Shown here: positions 1-8,290 of the stretch, piece after piece
How the letters are laid out: the number at the start of each line of letters is the position of its first letter
Position numbering within the stretch: position 1 is the stretch's first letter
Source: Arachnia propionica
Lineage (GTDB): Bacteria > Actinomycetota > Actinomycetes > Propionibacteriales > Propionibacteriaceae
DNA: 64,000 nucleotides
Assembly (NCBI RefSeq): GCF_003932785.1
Contig: NZ_RQYT01000013.1
Coordinates: 1-64,000 of the forward strand
Reading direction: 5' to 3'
The notes under the pieces: generated by a model
The model's database searches: none
What the model was told of the DNA's origin: nothing
The model's input: the letters and a program-made list of their open reading frames with translations, nothing else
Position numbers and translations under genes: made by a program

Positions 1-371
1 TGCAACTTCCAGATGAAATCAATCATGTCAACATCCGTCATCACACTCCACGGCTCACCCCAAGCACCACAAAACGCCTCCACATACCTGGCCCAGAAAT
101 CCACCACCCCAACATTCCCCGACAGATCCTCAGCCCAACTCCTAACCAGGTCAAAGCTCACTTTGAAAAGATTTCCACCCTCATCTTCCCCCGTGACCAA
201 AACAACTTGGGACTCCCCCCCTTCCTCATACCTGTACTCATCATCCCACTTGGTGGGCTCCCACCCGAACTCCGCCGCCAACCCCGGAATGTCACCCATC
301 TTCACCGGAGCAGGCAACCCCGCCAGACGCTCGATCCAGGTCCGGGCCGTCTCGAAAGGAATGTGTCTCAC
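1..371 (-). CDS. Probable immunity protein, DUF6301-like (partial)
   Basis: A GTG start lies about 10 bases after the stop of the upstream toxin gene on the same strand; the frame stays open to the window edge, so the C-terminus is missing. The visible ~123 residues begin VRHIPFETARTWIERL and contain GDIPGLAAEFGWEP and FWARYVEAFCGAWGEPW. The tone resembles small DUF6301-type proteins found beside actinobacterial toxins, but I recognise this only loosely. Codons ending in T or A are much more frequent than in neighbouring genes, as is common for cognate immunity genes gained by transfer. Position directly after the toxin is the main argument for an immunity role. Confidence 0.6.
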   Translation of the reverse strand, partial: MRHIPFETARTWIERLAGLPAPVKMGDIPGLAAEFGWEPTKWDDEYRYEEGGESQVVLVTGEDEGGNLFKVSFDLVRSWAEDLSGNVGVVDFWARYVEAFCGAWGEPWSVMTDVDMIDFIWKL

Positions 372-380
372 AGCCGTCTC

Positions 381-2888
381 CTATTCAGTGATGAGCTCGA
401 AGGTGTCGCCGCCATCCCAGCGGAGGCGCACCTCTGCCCCGAGGTTGAACTCCCCGGCACGCAGCGTGCCGTCCGGTCGGGCATTGACGAACTGGTAGCG
501 CACCACCACCTCGCCCCGGCGCAGCGCCTCGAAGAAACCGGGATGCTCCCCGGCGTCGCGCAGCGCGGTGAGTCGCTCAGCCAGCCGGGGATCCCCCTTG
601 CCGGAGAGCAGGTCATGCAGGTAGGGCAGCGTGCCCTGCTGGGCCCCGCCACGCGACCCCAGCCTGGGGCTGTTGCCACCCTTGTTCTCGCCGAAGGCGA
701 TCTCATAGCGCTCCGGCTGGACGGCCTGCTTGCTGGGCGGCTCGATGTCCGGGCCGCTGATCCCCACCTGATCCATGGTCCCCGACCCCGGAGAGGCATG
801 ACTATTAGGGGAACCGCCGGTCTCCCCCAGGATCACCCTGCGCCCCTGATCCTCAAGGGTCAGGTGGCCACCACGATCGCCCGCCCACTCCGAGGCCTTC
901 TGCAGCTTCAGTTCCGCTTCTCCAGCATCCTCGAGCAGCTTCTGGTGATGTTTCAGCGCTGCCCTCTCGGCATCGGTCAGGTCCAAGGACTTGGATTTTC
1001 TCTCAAGTGCATTGGCGAGAGTACTGTAGCCCCTGGTGTCGACATCGACCCCGGGATCGACCCGGGCCAGCCACTCCCGGGCGAACTCCAAGGACTCCTT
1101 GGCCGCCGCCCGTGCCTTGCGGGTGGCGCTGCGGATCTCCTCCCAGGCCTTGGCGGCCTGCTTGAACTCGGCCTGTCGGGCCGCATCGGCCCAGTCCCGC
1201 GCCGCCGGGGCCTGGGTCCAGTCGTGGTGGTGGACGATCCTCGCGTCCCCGGCGTAGGGATCCTCGGCGAACTTCGCCCCGTCCACCGAGGAGCGCAGCT
1301 TGCCCTGCGTGTCCCGGAAGGTGCCCTCCGGGTCGCTGGCGTAGTGGCTGCGCCCATCCCCTCGATCCTCCGGCAACGGCTTGCCGTTCTCATCGACGAT
1401 CAACGGGTTCCCATGCCGATCCCGACGCACCGGGTCAGCCGGTTCCGGCAGGTCGGGCCCCTCCGGTGTGGGGCGACGTGGCGGCTCCGCGTCCCCCGAC
1501 CAGTCAGCGGCCCGACGGGGAACCCCCTCCTCACCCGCACCGTGACTCCTCCTGGACCCACCACGGGCCAGATCCTCATCGACCACCGTCTCTACCAGAC
1601 CATGCGAGCCCCAACGCCCCGGTGAACGCCCGCCCCCGCCGACGTCGGCCCCCGCCAGGGCAACCTTTCTCCAACCATTTCCGCTGACCTGGTCCAGCCC
1701 CTGCGCCACCTGATTCGCCAACCGTGTCAGCTTCTCATCCAACGGACCCATGATCCGGTCCCAGCCCGCTCGCCCGAGGGAGCGCAACCGCTGTCCGACA
1801 TGGACCAACGGCTGCGTCACCCGGTGCGCCCCGGCGCCGACGATCCCCAGCACAGGATGAATCCCGGCCGGTACCGGAACCTTCCCCCGGGTCATCCGGC
1901 GGATCATCCTGCCGAAACCGAGGACCGGTATCATCCCGGTCACCGTCTTCGCCCCGGCCCGATGGAAGTCCTCCTCATAGGCGTGCCAGCCGTTCTCACC
2001 CCTCAGGTGGGCCTGATGATCCCACTGAACCCCCTCGCCCCAGACGGTGGCGAGCTTGTTGAGATCCGCCTTGTACTCATCACTCGGGTTGAAGGACAGC
2101 ATCTCCTGCGGCGTGCCCGCTGCCACCTTCACATGCGTCCACACGAAGTCCCTGACCCCGTCCCAGGCGTTCCCGAAGTTCTCCCAACTGTGGTTCCCGT
2201 GCTCGTCATAACCAGCAAGGGCACTGATCCCGTCCTTGAACTCCTCCACGTTGTCCCAAGCACCGTACATCCACGACTCGAGGAAGTTGCGTGGCGCAGG
2301 CTCCCCGGGTGCCCCCCACGGATACTCCTGAACCTGGTCGAACTCCGCCGGCAATCCCGACGACGGCGCCAGACACTCCATCGCCCCGTCCAGACCGATC
2401 GACCGCAACTCGTTCTCACAGGCACTGATCTCATCAACCACCTGCCGGTGCAACTGGTTGTACCTGGCCAACAGGTCCTTGTTCCGCTCCACCGCCTGAT
2501 GATCGACCCGCCATCCCTCACCGCCGGGATACTCCTCCAGCACCGAGGACCGGAACTCACGCGCGTCGTTCTCCAGGGCCTCCAGACGTGGCTTGATGAT
2601 CCGCAACGCTTCCGCGTACTTCACGAGCGGTTTCGACGCCTTCAGCAGGTCCTCCCTGATCCGCGCCGCCGCAACCGTCGCCGGGGCCATGATCCGGTAC
2701 ACGGCCTCCTGCTCAGGGGACTCATACACAGAAGGCAACCGACGCCACACCTTCGCCACCCCGTGGGCCTTTCGCAGGATCTCCAGACCCATCCTGCCCA
2801 GTCCCTCACCGGCCTGCTCCACGGCCTCCGGGTCCAGTCCGAAGGAGCGGCAGATGAACTTGTCCGGATTGATCAATCCGTCGCTCAC
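381..2888 (-). CDS. Large polymorphic toxin, probably type VII-secreted
   Basis: An 835-residue protein with a GTG start that overlaps the stop of the upstream DUF6507 gene by 4 bases (GTGA). Residues 1-170 are predicted helical and charged, as in WXG/LXG-type secretion domains; a short hydrophobic GMIPVLGFGRMIRRM segment sits near residue 320. The middle third is a hydrophilic linker rich in G, R, D and P. The last ~110 residues, after a GISGPDIEPPSKQ linker, form a compact charged domain ending GEFNLGAEVRLRW and are the likely effector; I do not recognise its family. The order WXG-like partner, long toxin, small immunity gene is typical of actinobacterial contact-dependent toxins. No secretion apparatus is in the window. 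Confidence 0.65.
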   Translation of the reverse strand: MSDGLINPDKFICRSFGLDPEAVEQAGEGLGRMGLEILRKAHGVAKVWRRLPSVYESPEQEAVYRIMAPATVAAARIREDLLKASKPLVKYAEALRIIKPRLEALENDAREFRSSVLEEYPGGEGWRVDHQAVERNKDLLARYNQLHRQVVDEISACENELRSIGLDGAMECLAPSSGLPAEFDQVQEYPWGAPGEPAPRNFLESWMYGAWDNVEEFKDGISALAGYDEHGNHSWENFGNAWDGVRDFVWTHVKVAAGTPQEMLSFNPSDEYKADLNKLATVWGEGVQWDHQAHLRGENGWHAYEEDFHRAGAKTVTGMIPVLGFGRMIRRMTRGKVPVPAGIHPVLGIVGAGAHRVTQPLVHVGQRLRSLGRAGWDRIMGPLDEKLTRLANQVAQGLDQVSGNGWRKVALAGADVGGGGRSPGRWGSHGLVETVVDEDLARGGSRRSHGAGEEGVPRRAADWSGDAEPPRRPTPEGPDLPEPADPVRRDRHGNPLIVDENGKPLPEDRGDGRSHYASDPEGTFRDTQGKLRSSVDGAKFAEDPYAGDARIVHHHDWTQAPAARDWADAARQAEFKQAAKAWEEIRSATRKARAAAKESLEFAREWLARVDPGVDVDTRGYSTLANALERKSKSLDLTDAERAALKHHQKLLEDAGEAELKLQKASEWAGDRGGHLTLEDQGRRVILGETGGSPNSHASPGSGTMDQVGISGPDIEPPSKQAVQPERYEIAFGENKGGNSPRLGSRGGAQQGTLPYLHDLLSGKGDPRLAERLTALRDAGEHPGFFEALRRGEVVVRYQFVNARPDGTLRAGEFNLGAEVRLRWDGGDTFELITE

Positions 2889-3289
2889 GGCGTCTCCTCC
2901 CCGGCCTGTGAGGCCAGCTCCTCGAAGAAGCTGAAGTTCCCGCTCTCGGCCGCCCGGAACATCTCACTCTCGACCGCCGATGCCCGGGTTGCCCGCACCG
3001 TCGCATCCATCTCCAGCTGGGCATCGAGATAGGTGTTCGCAGCCGCCGTGACCCCCACGATGCCGGAATCCACGTGGTTCACGATCGCACGGAAGTTCTC
3101 CTCGTGTGCCTGCAGAATCCTGCCCACCGCCTCAGGAATGCCCGCCGACAGGGCAGGACACCACGTCAGCCCCGCGGTGATCACCTCCAAGGAGTTCGGA
3201 CCCATCGCCTTGGACAACTCGCCCCGGGCCGACTCGGCGCTCTCCAGCACCTCCCTCACACCGGACGGGTTGATCTTCCACTCACTCAC
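2885..3289 (-). CDS. DUF6507-like, WXG100-type small helical protein
   Basis: A 134-residue protein starting VSEWKINPSGVREVLESAE. The GTG at 3289 is preferred over an upstream in-frame start because the preceding residues are Arg-rich shadow sequence. The start, W-x-I-x-P-x-G-V followed by two long helices, matches the DUF6507 group of ESAT-6/WXG100-like actinobacterial proteins as I remember them. Such proteins are usually encoded immediately upstream of large toxins and may act as secretion partner or chaperone. The stop overlaps the toxin GTG by 4 bases, so the two are translationally coupled. The family name is from memory; the partner role is inferred from context. Confidence 0.6.
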   Translation of the reverse strand: MSEWKINPSGVREVLESAESARGELSKAMGPNSLEVITAGLTWCPALSAGIPEAVGRILQAHEENFRAIVNHVDSGIVGVTAAANTYLDAQLEMDATVRATRASAVESEMFRAAESGNFSFFEELASQAGEETP

Positions 3290-3390
3290 CTGCGGTCGCC
3301 CTCTCGTTCGCCCTCGGGACCGTGACACTCTCGCACAGCTCGCCGAAGAACGACACCGGATCGAGACCTACGGCCAAAAAGACGACAGGA

Positions 3391-3404
3391 GAGGGTGCGC
3401 GGAT
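3391..3404. repeat. Solitary copy of GAGGGTGCGCGGAT repeat end
   Basis: The 14 bases GAGGGTGCGCGGAT are identical to the first 14 bases of the terminal inverted repeat of the element at 6855-7012. No inverted partner is visible in the 3290-3390 interval. The copy abuts, and by one base overlaps, the stop codon of the SIS-domain gene. Confidence 0.6.
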
Positions 3405-4426
3405 CAGGTCACCGTGCCACGACCCACACCGAGATAGGCGGCGGCGTAGCGACCCTGCTGCAACAGGGTGACGTACCGCTCCACGTCCAGGGCCCCGAGC
3501 TCCGCATCCCCGGAGTTGATCCGGCACACCCGCACCCCCACCGAGTCGGCGAGGTTCATCAGGCGCGACGCCGTCCCAGCCAGTTCCGAGGGGACCAGAT
3601 CGGCATCGAGCAGCAGCAGCGTGGGGCAGATCTCCGTCTCCCCCTCGAAGGGGTCGCTGAACACGTCGCGGGGTGTGGTGCCACGCAGCACCGCCTCCAG
3701 TTCCTCCGCGTCGGCGGCGAGGGCGACCCGCCCGCTCGCCCGGCGCAACGCCTCCGCGATCCGCCGTGAGGCACGTCCGGCAAGAGTGGTGCCGCCCCAC
3801 ACCAGCGGGACGGAGTCCGCCAGGCCGATGGCGAGATCCTTGCCCGGGTTGTCCCCGATGGGCCTGGACGGCGAGCACATCGCGGCGACACTGTCCGCCG
3901 CGGCCGCCGCGAGTTCCACGTCGACGGCGGGACCCAGGTCGAGCTGCCCCAGCAACGACAGGACCGCGATCGCCGCAGCCATCGGGTCGTCCGGGGGCGT
4001 GGGCAATCGGGTGCAGTTGGTTCCCGTCCCCGCCGCGGCCAGCGCCGAGTCGGCAGGGGCGGCGACGATCACGGTGGCCCCCCGCCGAACCGCCTCCGAG
4101 ACGCAACGGATCTGCCAGGCGTGGGCGTCGTGGGATCCGAGGGCGACGACGAGGTCCAGCGGCCCCACCCATGCAGGAAGCACGGGGCCCGGCCAGGCCA
4201 TGAAGGGCACCGGACACACCGGTTCCAGGACAGCACGCACCAGGCGCGCCTCCGCGCCGAGCACCAGGACCCCGCGCGGCCGGTCGGCACGGCTCAACCG
4301 GCCAACGGGTTCACTGCCAGCGGCCCGCCGGATGCGAGCGCCTGCGGTGGCGAGCCACCACAGCGACTCGGTGGCCTCCAACCCGTCGGCCTCGAGACGG
4401 GAGTCATCGAACCAGGTGGTGGACAT
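3404..4426 (-). CDS. SIS-domain phosphosugar-isomerase-like protein
   Basis: A 340-residue homologue of the conserved actinobacterial protein encoded beside phosphomannomutase (Rv3256c in M. tuberculosis). It carries two Rossmann-like sugar-isomerase halves: GPLDLVVALGSHDAHAWQ and GATVIVAAPADSALA in the first, SVPLVWGGTTLAGRASRRIAEALRR in the second. It probably binds a mannose- or glucose-phosphate, but the catalysed reaction is not established for this group. It follows the Trm112-like gene by six bases and manB before that, so the three form one operon. The last codons run into the repeat at 3391-3404. Confidence 0.8.
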   Translation of the reverse strand: MSTTWFDDSRLEADGLEATESLWWLATAGARIRRAAGSEPVGRLSRADRPRGVLVLGAEARLVRAVLEPVCPVPFMAWPGPVLPAWVGPLDLVVALGSHDAHAWQIRCVSEAVRRGATVIVAAPADSALAAAGTGTNCTRLPTPPDDPMAAAIAVLSLLGQLDLGPAVDVELAAAAADSVAAMCSPSRPIGDNPGKDLAIGLADSVPLVWGGTTLAGRASRRIAEALRRASGRVALAADAEELEAVLRGTTPRDVFSDPFEGETEICPTLLLLDADLVPSELAGTASRLMNLADSVGVRVCRINSGDAELGALDVERYVTLLQQGRYAAAYLGVGRGTVT

Positions 4427-4432
4427 GACGGC

Positions 4433-4624
4433 CTACCGGGTGCTGCGGGCCTGGTCGACAACGAGGACAGGGATGCGGTCCTTGACCGGGTAGGCCAGCC
4501 CGCAGGTGGCGGCCGTGCAGACCAGTTCGGTGCGGTCGTAGTCGACGGCGAACTTGGCGTGGCAGGCGGGGCAGGCGGCGATGGCCAGGAACTCCGGCGA
4601 CAGATCCATGTCGGCTTCACTCAT
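4433..4624 (-). CDS. Trm112-like zinc-ribbon protein
   Basis: A 63-residue protein. Four cysteines, in AACPACHAKF and VCTAATCGLAYP, form a zinc ribbon, and PVKDRIPVLV is the typical end of the Trm112/UPF0434 family. In actinobacteria the gene is regularly found between phosphomannomutase and the SIS-domain gene, as here. The ATG overlaps the manB stop by 4 bases. Trm112 proteins activate methyltransferases in other organisms; the bacterial partner is unknown. Confidence 0.85.
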   Translation of the reverse strand: MSEADMDLSPEFLAIAACPACHAKFAVDYDRTELVCTAATCGLAYPVKDRIPVLVVDQARSTR

Positions 4625-5988
4625 GACAGTTCTCCTCGTGACGAACGAATGATCTGGAGCACCTCATCGCGCAGGGCCGCCATCGTCCCGGCGTCACGGG
4701 CCTCCACGTTGAGCCTGAGCAACGGCTCGGTGTTCGAGGGGCGCAGGTTGATCCACCACCCCGCCTCGGCATCCCGGATGGTCAGCCCGTCGAAGGTCTC
4801 CGACTGGCCGCGCCCGGCGAAGGCACGCGCCACGGTGGCGGTGACCGCCGCATGGTCGGCCACCTCGGAGTTGATCTCCCCGGAACGGTGGTAACCGTCG
4901 AACTCGGCGGCCAGCACGGACAACGGCACCCCCTTCCCTCGAACGAGCTCCAGCACATGGAGGGCCGCCAGCATCCCGGTGTCGGCGCCCCAGAAGTCCC
5001 GGAAATAGTAGTGGGCGGAGTGCTCCCCACCGAAGACGGCTCGGTGGGTCGCCATGAGGGCCTTGACATGGGTGTGACCCACCTTGGAGCGGACCAGCCT
5101 CCCCCGGCCCTCGACGGCGTCCGCGACGGCCTGGGAGGTGATGGCATTGACGATGATGGTGCCACCGGGTTCACGGGACAGCTCGGACAGGGCGATCATC
5201 GCCGTCACCACGGATGGATCGACGACCTCGCCCCGCTCATCGATGATGAAACAGCGGTCGGCGTCGCCGTCGAAGACCAGCGCCAGGTCAGCGCCGTGCT
5301 CGCGGACCGCGGCCTGCGCGTCGACGAGGTTCTCGGGCTCCAGGGGGTTGGCCGGATGGTTGGGGAACGACCCGTCGGGGTCCAGGTAGAGCCCGATGAG
5401 GTCGACGTGCCTCTCGGCGAGCACCGCCGGGGCGACCAACCCGCCCATCCCGTTCCCCGCGTCCACGACGACCCGGAGCCTGCGCCCCTGACCCGTTGGG
5501 ACGAGCCGAGCCAGGAAGGCGACGTAGTCACCGACGATGTCCCGGTGGGTGTGGGAGCCGCGTGGCTGCTCCCCCAGCTCGATGTCGGCCGCGCGACGCC
5601 GCAGGTCCGCGGTGAAGGTGGCGGCGACGGGTGCCGCGTCGGGAAGACAGAACTTGATCCCGTTGTACTCGGCGGGGTTGTGGCTCGCCGTGAACTGCAC
5701 CCCCGCCAGGTGGAGCATCCCCGAGGCGAACCACAGCTGATCCGTGGAGGTCAGCCCCACGTCGACGGCGCTGGCGCCGACCCGACGCGCCCCGTCGATG
5801 AACGCCGTCGCCAGTTCCTCCCCCAGATGACGCATGTCGCGCCCCACCACGAAGGAGCCCCCGTCGAGTCCCAGCTCCGCCACGAAGGCGGCTCCGAGTC
5901 GTCGCGCGCCGTCCAGGTCCCACTCCGGCTGTTTCCCCGTGACGATCCCCCGAATGTCATTGGCCTTGAAGATCTGCTCAGCAAGCAT
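4621..5988 (-). CDS. manB: Phosphomannomutase/phosphoglucomutase
   Basis: A 455-residue alpha-D-phosphohexomutase that interconverts mannose-6-P and mannose-1-P for GDP-mannose, and so for mannosylated lipids and glycans. All four signature loops are visible: phosphoserine loop TASHNP (100-105), metal loop DGDADR (240-245), sugar-specificity loop GGEHSAH (320-326) and C-terminal phosphate loop RPSNTEPLLRLNVEA. Length is normal. A TAGGCT box ends 6 bases before the ATG, so the mRNA is probably leaderless. It heads the manB-Trm112-SIS operon. The guanylyltransferase that uses its product is at 16906-17985; no manA is seen. Confidence 0.95.
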   Translation of the reverse strand: MLAEQIFKANDIRGIVTGKQPEWDLDGARRLGAAFVAELGLDGGSFVVGRDMRHLGEELATAFIDGARRVGASAVDVGLTSTDQLWFASGMLHLAGVQFTASHNPAEYNGIKFCLPDAAPVAATFTADLRRRAADIELGEQPRGSHTHRDIVGDYVAFLARLVPTGQGRRLRVVVDAGNGMGGLVAPAVLAERHVDLIGLYLDPDGSFPNHPANPLEPENLVDAQAAVREHGADLALVFDGDADRCFIIDERGEVVDPSVVTAMIALSELSREPGGTIIVNAITSQAVADAVEGRGRLVRSKVGHTHVKALMATHRAVFGGEHSAHYYFRDFWGADTGMLAALHVLELVRGKGVPLSVLAAEFDGYHRSGEINSEVADHAAVTATVARAFAGRGQSETFDGLTIRDAEAGWWINLRPSNTEPLLRLNVEARDAGTMAALRDEVLQIIRSSRGELS

Positions 5989-5994
5989 GCCCTG

Positions 5995-6000
5995 AGCCTA
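5995..6000 (-). promoter_or_regulatory. -10 box of manB (leaderless)
   Basis: TAGGCT on the minus strand, six bases before the manB ATG at 5988. The spacing places the transcription start at or next to the start codon. No clear -35 box. Confidence 0.5.
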
Positions 6001-6004
6001 TCCC

Positions 6005-6382
6005 TCACTCGATGGCGGGGAGGAGGCGAAGATGACGGCCACTTGGCGGAGGAGGCGGCACGTGGTCGTCCTGGTCGACGAACTGGGCCGGCGTCGAGGG
6101 CATCGGGTCGTCGTGGCGCAGCCCGATCTCCCGCACCGCGTTGGCGAGCGCCAACAACTCGTCGTCCGGCTCCTCCTGGCGGGGACGCCGGTCGAACGGG
6201 ATGCGGATCACCTCCCAGCCCGAGGGGACGGAGGTGCGTGCGGCGTGCGTGGCGCACAGGTCGAAGGCCCCCGGCACCGGGGACACGGCCAGCGGGCCGA
6301 GGACAGCCGTCGAGTCGGCGTACACGTAGGTGAGAGTGGCGACGGCCGGTTGGCCGCACGCGGATCGGGAACAACGGCGCAC
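6005..6382 (-). CDS. DUF3499 family protein
   Basis: A 125-residue protein matching the small actinobacterial DUF3499 family (Rv3258c is the M. tuberculosis member). It begins VRRCSRSACGQPAVATLTYVYADSTAVLGPL and has a second cluster, FDLCATHAARTSVPSGWEV; the Cys and His residues suggest a zinc-ribbon fold. A TTG one codon upstream could also start it, but a TAGGCT box lies exactly six bases before the GTG at 6382, so I chose the leaderless GTG. The C-terminus is Pro-rich and acidic. Function unknown. It is divergent from the metallopeptidase-like gene, as in mycobacteria. Confidence 0.85.
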   Translation of the reverse strand: MRRCSRSACGQPAVATLTYVYADSTAVLGPLAVSPVPGAFDLCATHAARTSVPSGWEVIRIPFDRRPRQEEPDDELLALANAVREIGLRHDDPMPSTPAQFVDQDDHVPPPPPSGRHLRLLPAIE

Positions 6383-6388
6383 CAAGGA

Positions 6389-6394
6389 AGCCTA
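6389..6394 (-). promoter_or_regulatory. -10 box of DUF3499 gene (leaderless)
   Basis: TAGGCT on the minus strand, six bases before the GTG at 6382. Together with the TAGAGT box at 6408-6413 it makes a compact divergent promoter pair. Confidence 0.5.
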
Positions 6395-6407
6395 ACTCCT
6401 GGGCCAC

Positions 6408-6413
6408 TAGAGT
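6408..6413 (+). promoter_or_regulatory. -10 box of metallopeptidase-like gene (leaderless)
   Basis: TAGAGT followed by six bases and the ATG at 6420. Confidence 0.5.
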
Positions 6414-6419
6414 GTCCGC

Positions 6420-6854
6420 ATGCCACGCAATCGGGACCGACACGAACGGGGGCTGCGGGGGCCGCTGGCCCTGCCCCACGCCTGGGGACGACGCACCGTC
6501 CCCCTGCATCGCCCGCGTCGCACCGAGTACTTCAACCAGTGCGTGACCTGGGCACTGGAGGAGATCGCCGCCGTCGATCCCCAGGCCCTCAACGGCATCA
6601 TGGTGGGGGTCGAGGAGGTCCCCTTCCTGCGGACCGCCTGGTCCGGGGACCGGGTGCCGATGTCGGCGGCCCTGGAGCCCACCCGTGGCCGCCCCGCCCA
6701 GATCGTCATCTACGAGCGCCCCCTGGAGCACCGCGCCTCCAGCCGGGGTGCGCTGCGCTCCTTGGTGCACCGCACCATCGTGGAACAGCTGAGCGCCCTC
6801 ACCGGGCGCCCCCTCAGCGACTTCGTCGGGGACGACCCGGACTGGGAGGACTAA
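6420..6854 (+). CDS. Metallopeptidase-family (zincin-like) protein with degenerate active site
   Basis: A 144-residue member of the small zincin-like family next to DUF3499 in actinobacteria (Rv3259 position). The landmarks VDPQALNGIMVGVEEVP and PAQIVIYERPLEHRASS match the family frame. The helix that carries HExxH in catalytic members reads LVHRTIVEQL here: one His and one Glu remain but the HExxH spacing is absent, so zinc-dependent proteolysis is doubtful. It may be a structural or regulatory relative. Start chosen at 6420 from the leaderless -10 box. The stop abuts the inverted-repeat element at 6855. Confidence 0.75.
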   Translation: MPRNRDRHERGLRGPLALPHAWGRRTVPLHRPRRTEYFNQCVTWALEEIAAVDPQALNGIMVGVEEVPFLRTAWSGDRVPMSAALEPTRGRPAQIVIYERPLEHRASSRGALRSLVHRTIVEQLSALTGRPLSDFVGDDPDWED

Positions 6855-7012
6855 GAGGGTGCGCGGATAGGCGAATCCACTGCGGTCGCCCCGGTGACCC
6901 CTTGGCTGCGTTGTCCTCCTTGAACGCACGATCCAGTGCGCTCTTCGTCGTCCGCCTTGCCATGAGGTCACCGTGACGATCCTCGTCACGATCCCCCTAT
7001 CCGCGCACCCTC
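6855..7012. repeat. Intergenic element with perfect 16-bp terminal inverted repeats
   Basis: GAGGGTGCGCGGATAG at 6855-6870 is the exact reverse complement of 6997-7012. The 158-bp unit fills the gap between two convergent genes. Its right half holds a separate hairpin with arms CGTGACGA and TCGTCACG (6972-6990). No target-site duplication is evident and there is no ORF of note inside. It could be a MITE-like element, a palindromic intergenic repeat, or a bidirectional terminator built from a repeat. Related ends occur at 3391 and 32421. Confidence 0.7.
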
Positions 7013-7027
7013 CAACACGTCCTTTCC

Positions 7028-8290
7028 TCAGTGGAGGCCGGGGTCCAGCTCCGCCCCGATGGGGGCCACGGAGACGCTGTCGGCGGACTCGAGGGGCGCC
7101 ACCCACGTGCCCGCCTCACCGGTGGAAACCACCGCCCCGAACACCTCCGTCGGCGCCTGGACGCTCACCAGGTGCCCCTCCGTTGTCTCCGCGGTGAGCG
7201 GCAGGGCGACGGTCATGCCGGCGCCGACCTCGAGGGTCTCGACGCTCTCCCCCGCCTCGGTGACGACGGTCACGGTGGCGGTGGTCGTCTCGGATCCCGG
7301 GTTGGTCACCTGGAGGGTGCCCCCGGGCGGGGCGAGGGTGCGAACCGTCCTCCCCGCTTTGACGGGGGCGACCTGGGCGCCGTCTCCGTTCACCACGGCG
7401 AGACCCGCCAGCACCTCGAGATCCGAGGTGACGCGGATCGCGGCGGCCTCACCGGCGAGGGCTCCGGCCAGGGGAACCACGACGGTGGAGCGCGGCGGGA
7501 TGCTGATGGACTCCGCCCCGCCGGGGGTGTAGGCGGGGGTGGTGCCGTAGGCGGTGAGGGTGGCCGTCGCGCGGTCCTCGCCCGGGTTGGCGAGCACCAC
7601 CGAGGCCTCGGGGACCCCCGCCATGACACCGGGGAGCCAGTGGCTGGTCGCGGCCTCACCGGGAACCGCGGCCGTCCCGCTCGTGGCGGTCGTGGTGACG
7701 GCGACGACGGCGGCGCGGCCGCGGCTGGCCTGGAACACCACACCGACGGGCGTGGCCTCCGAGGTCAGCACCGACAGGGCGATGGTCTTCTGGGAGCGGG
7801 GACCGAGCGCGATGCCTCGGGCTCCCAAGGACTGGATCTCCCCGTCGGGGCCGAAGAGCGTCAGGTCGATGGCCGCCTCGGAGGAGTCAGGGTTGACGAT
7901 CCGCAGCTCCGTGTTGGCGGTGGCGGGCAGCGAGATGACGCCCCGCGAGACGGGGCGGACACACGGGGTGAGGGTGCGCACCGCATCAACGCCCGTCATG
8001 GCAGCGCCGACGGGACCCTCCGTCCCCTCGGCCACGACGGGCAGGGTCTGCTCCGGCAGGACCGCCCGGGTCTGGGGTGTCGGGGCCGCGTCCAGGGCCG
8101 CGGCCGAGTGGATCCCGGCGAGCCGGACCGTCGCCCCCTCCGCTGCGGGGATGCACACGACCTTGGTGCTGCGCGTCGTCTCGACGGTGGTGCCCCTCGG
8201 CAGGTCCGCCGGGGTCAGGCGGGTGATCCCGAACAGGAGCGCGGCGAAGAGGACACATCCGACGAGGGTTTCGAGCATTCGCTTCAACAT
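7028..8290 (-). CDS. DUF5719 family secreted/anchored protein
   Basis: A 420-residue protein beginning MLKRMLETLVGCVLFAALLFGITRL, one N-terminal membrane segment followed by an extracytoplasmic beta-rich region with repeated short modules (VTNPGSETTTATVTVV, VLANPGEDRATATLTAYG). This matches the actinobacterial DUF5719 family, encoded directly after the large family 2 glycosyltransferase. The start is fixed by a TGATG overlap with that gene at 8290; longer in-frame extensions are shadow sequence. The conserved pairing suggests the two act together at the cell surface, for example on a glycan or glycoprotein. Role not established. Confidence 0.75.
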   Translation of the reverse strand: MLKRMLETLVGCVLFAALLFGITRLTPADLPRGTTVETTRSTKVVCIPAAEGATVRLAGIHSAAALDAAPTPQTRAVLPEQTLPVVAEGTEGPVGAAMTGVDAVRTLTPCVRPVSRGVISLPATANTELRIVNPDSSEAAIDLTLFGPDGEIQSLGARGIALGPRSQKTIALSVLTSEATPVGVVFQASRGRAAVVAVTTTATSGTAAVPGEAATSHWLPGVMAGVPEASVVLANPGEDRATATLTAYGTTPAYTPGGAESISIPPRSTVVVPLAGALAGEAAAIRVTSDLEVLAGLAVVNGDGAQVAPVKAGRTVRTLAPPGGTLQVTNPGSETTTATVTVVTEAGESVETLEVGAGMTVALPLTAETTEGHLVSVQAPTEVFGAVVSTGEAGTWVAPLESADSVSVAPIGAELDPGLH

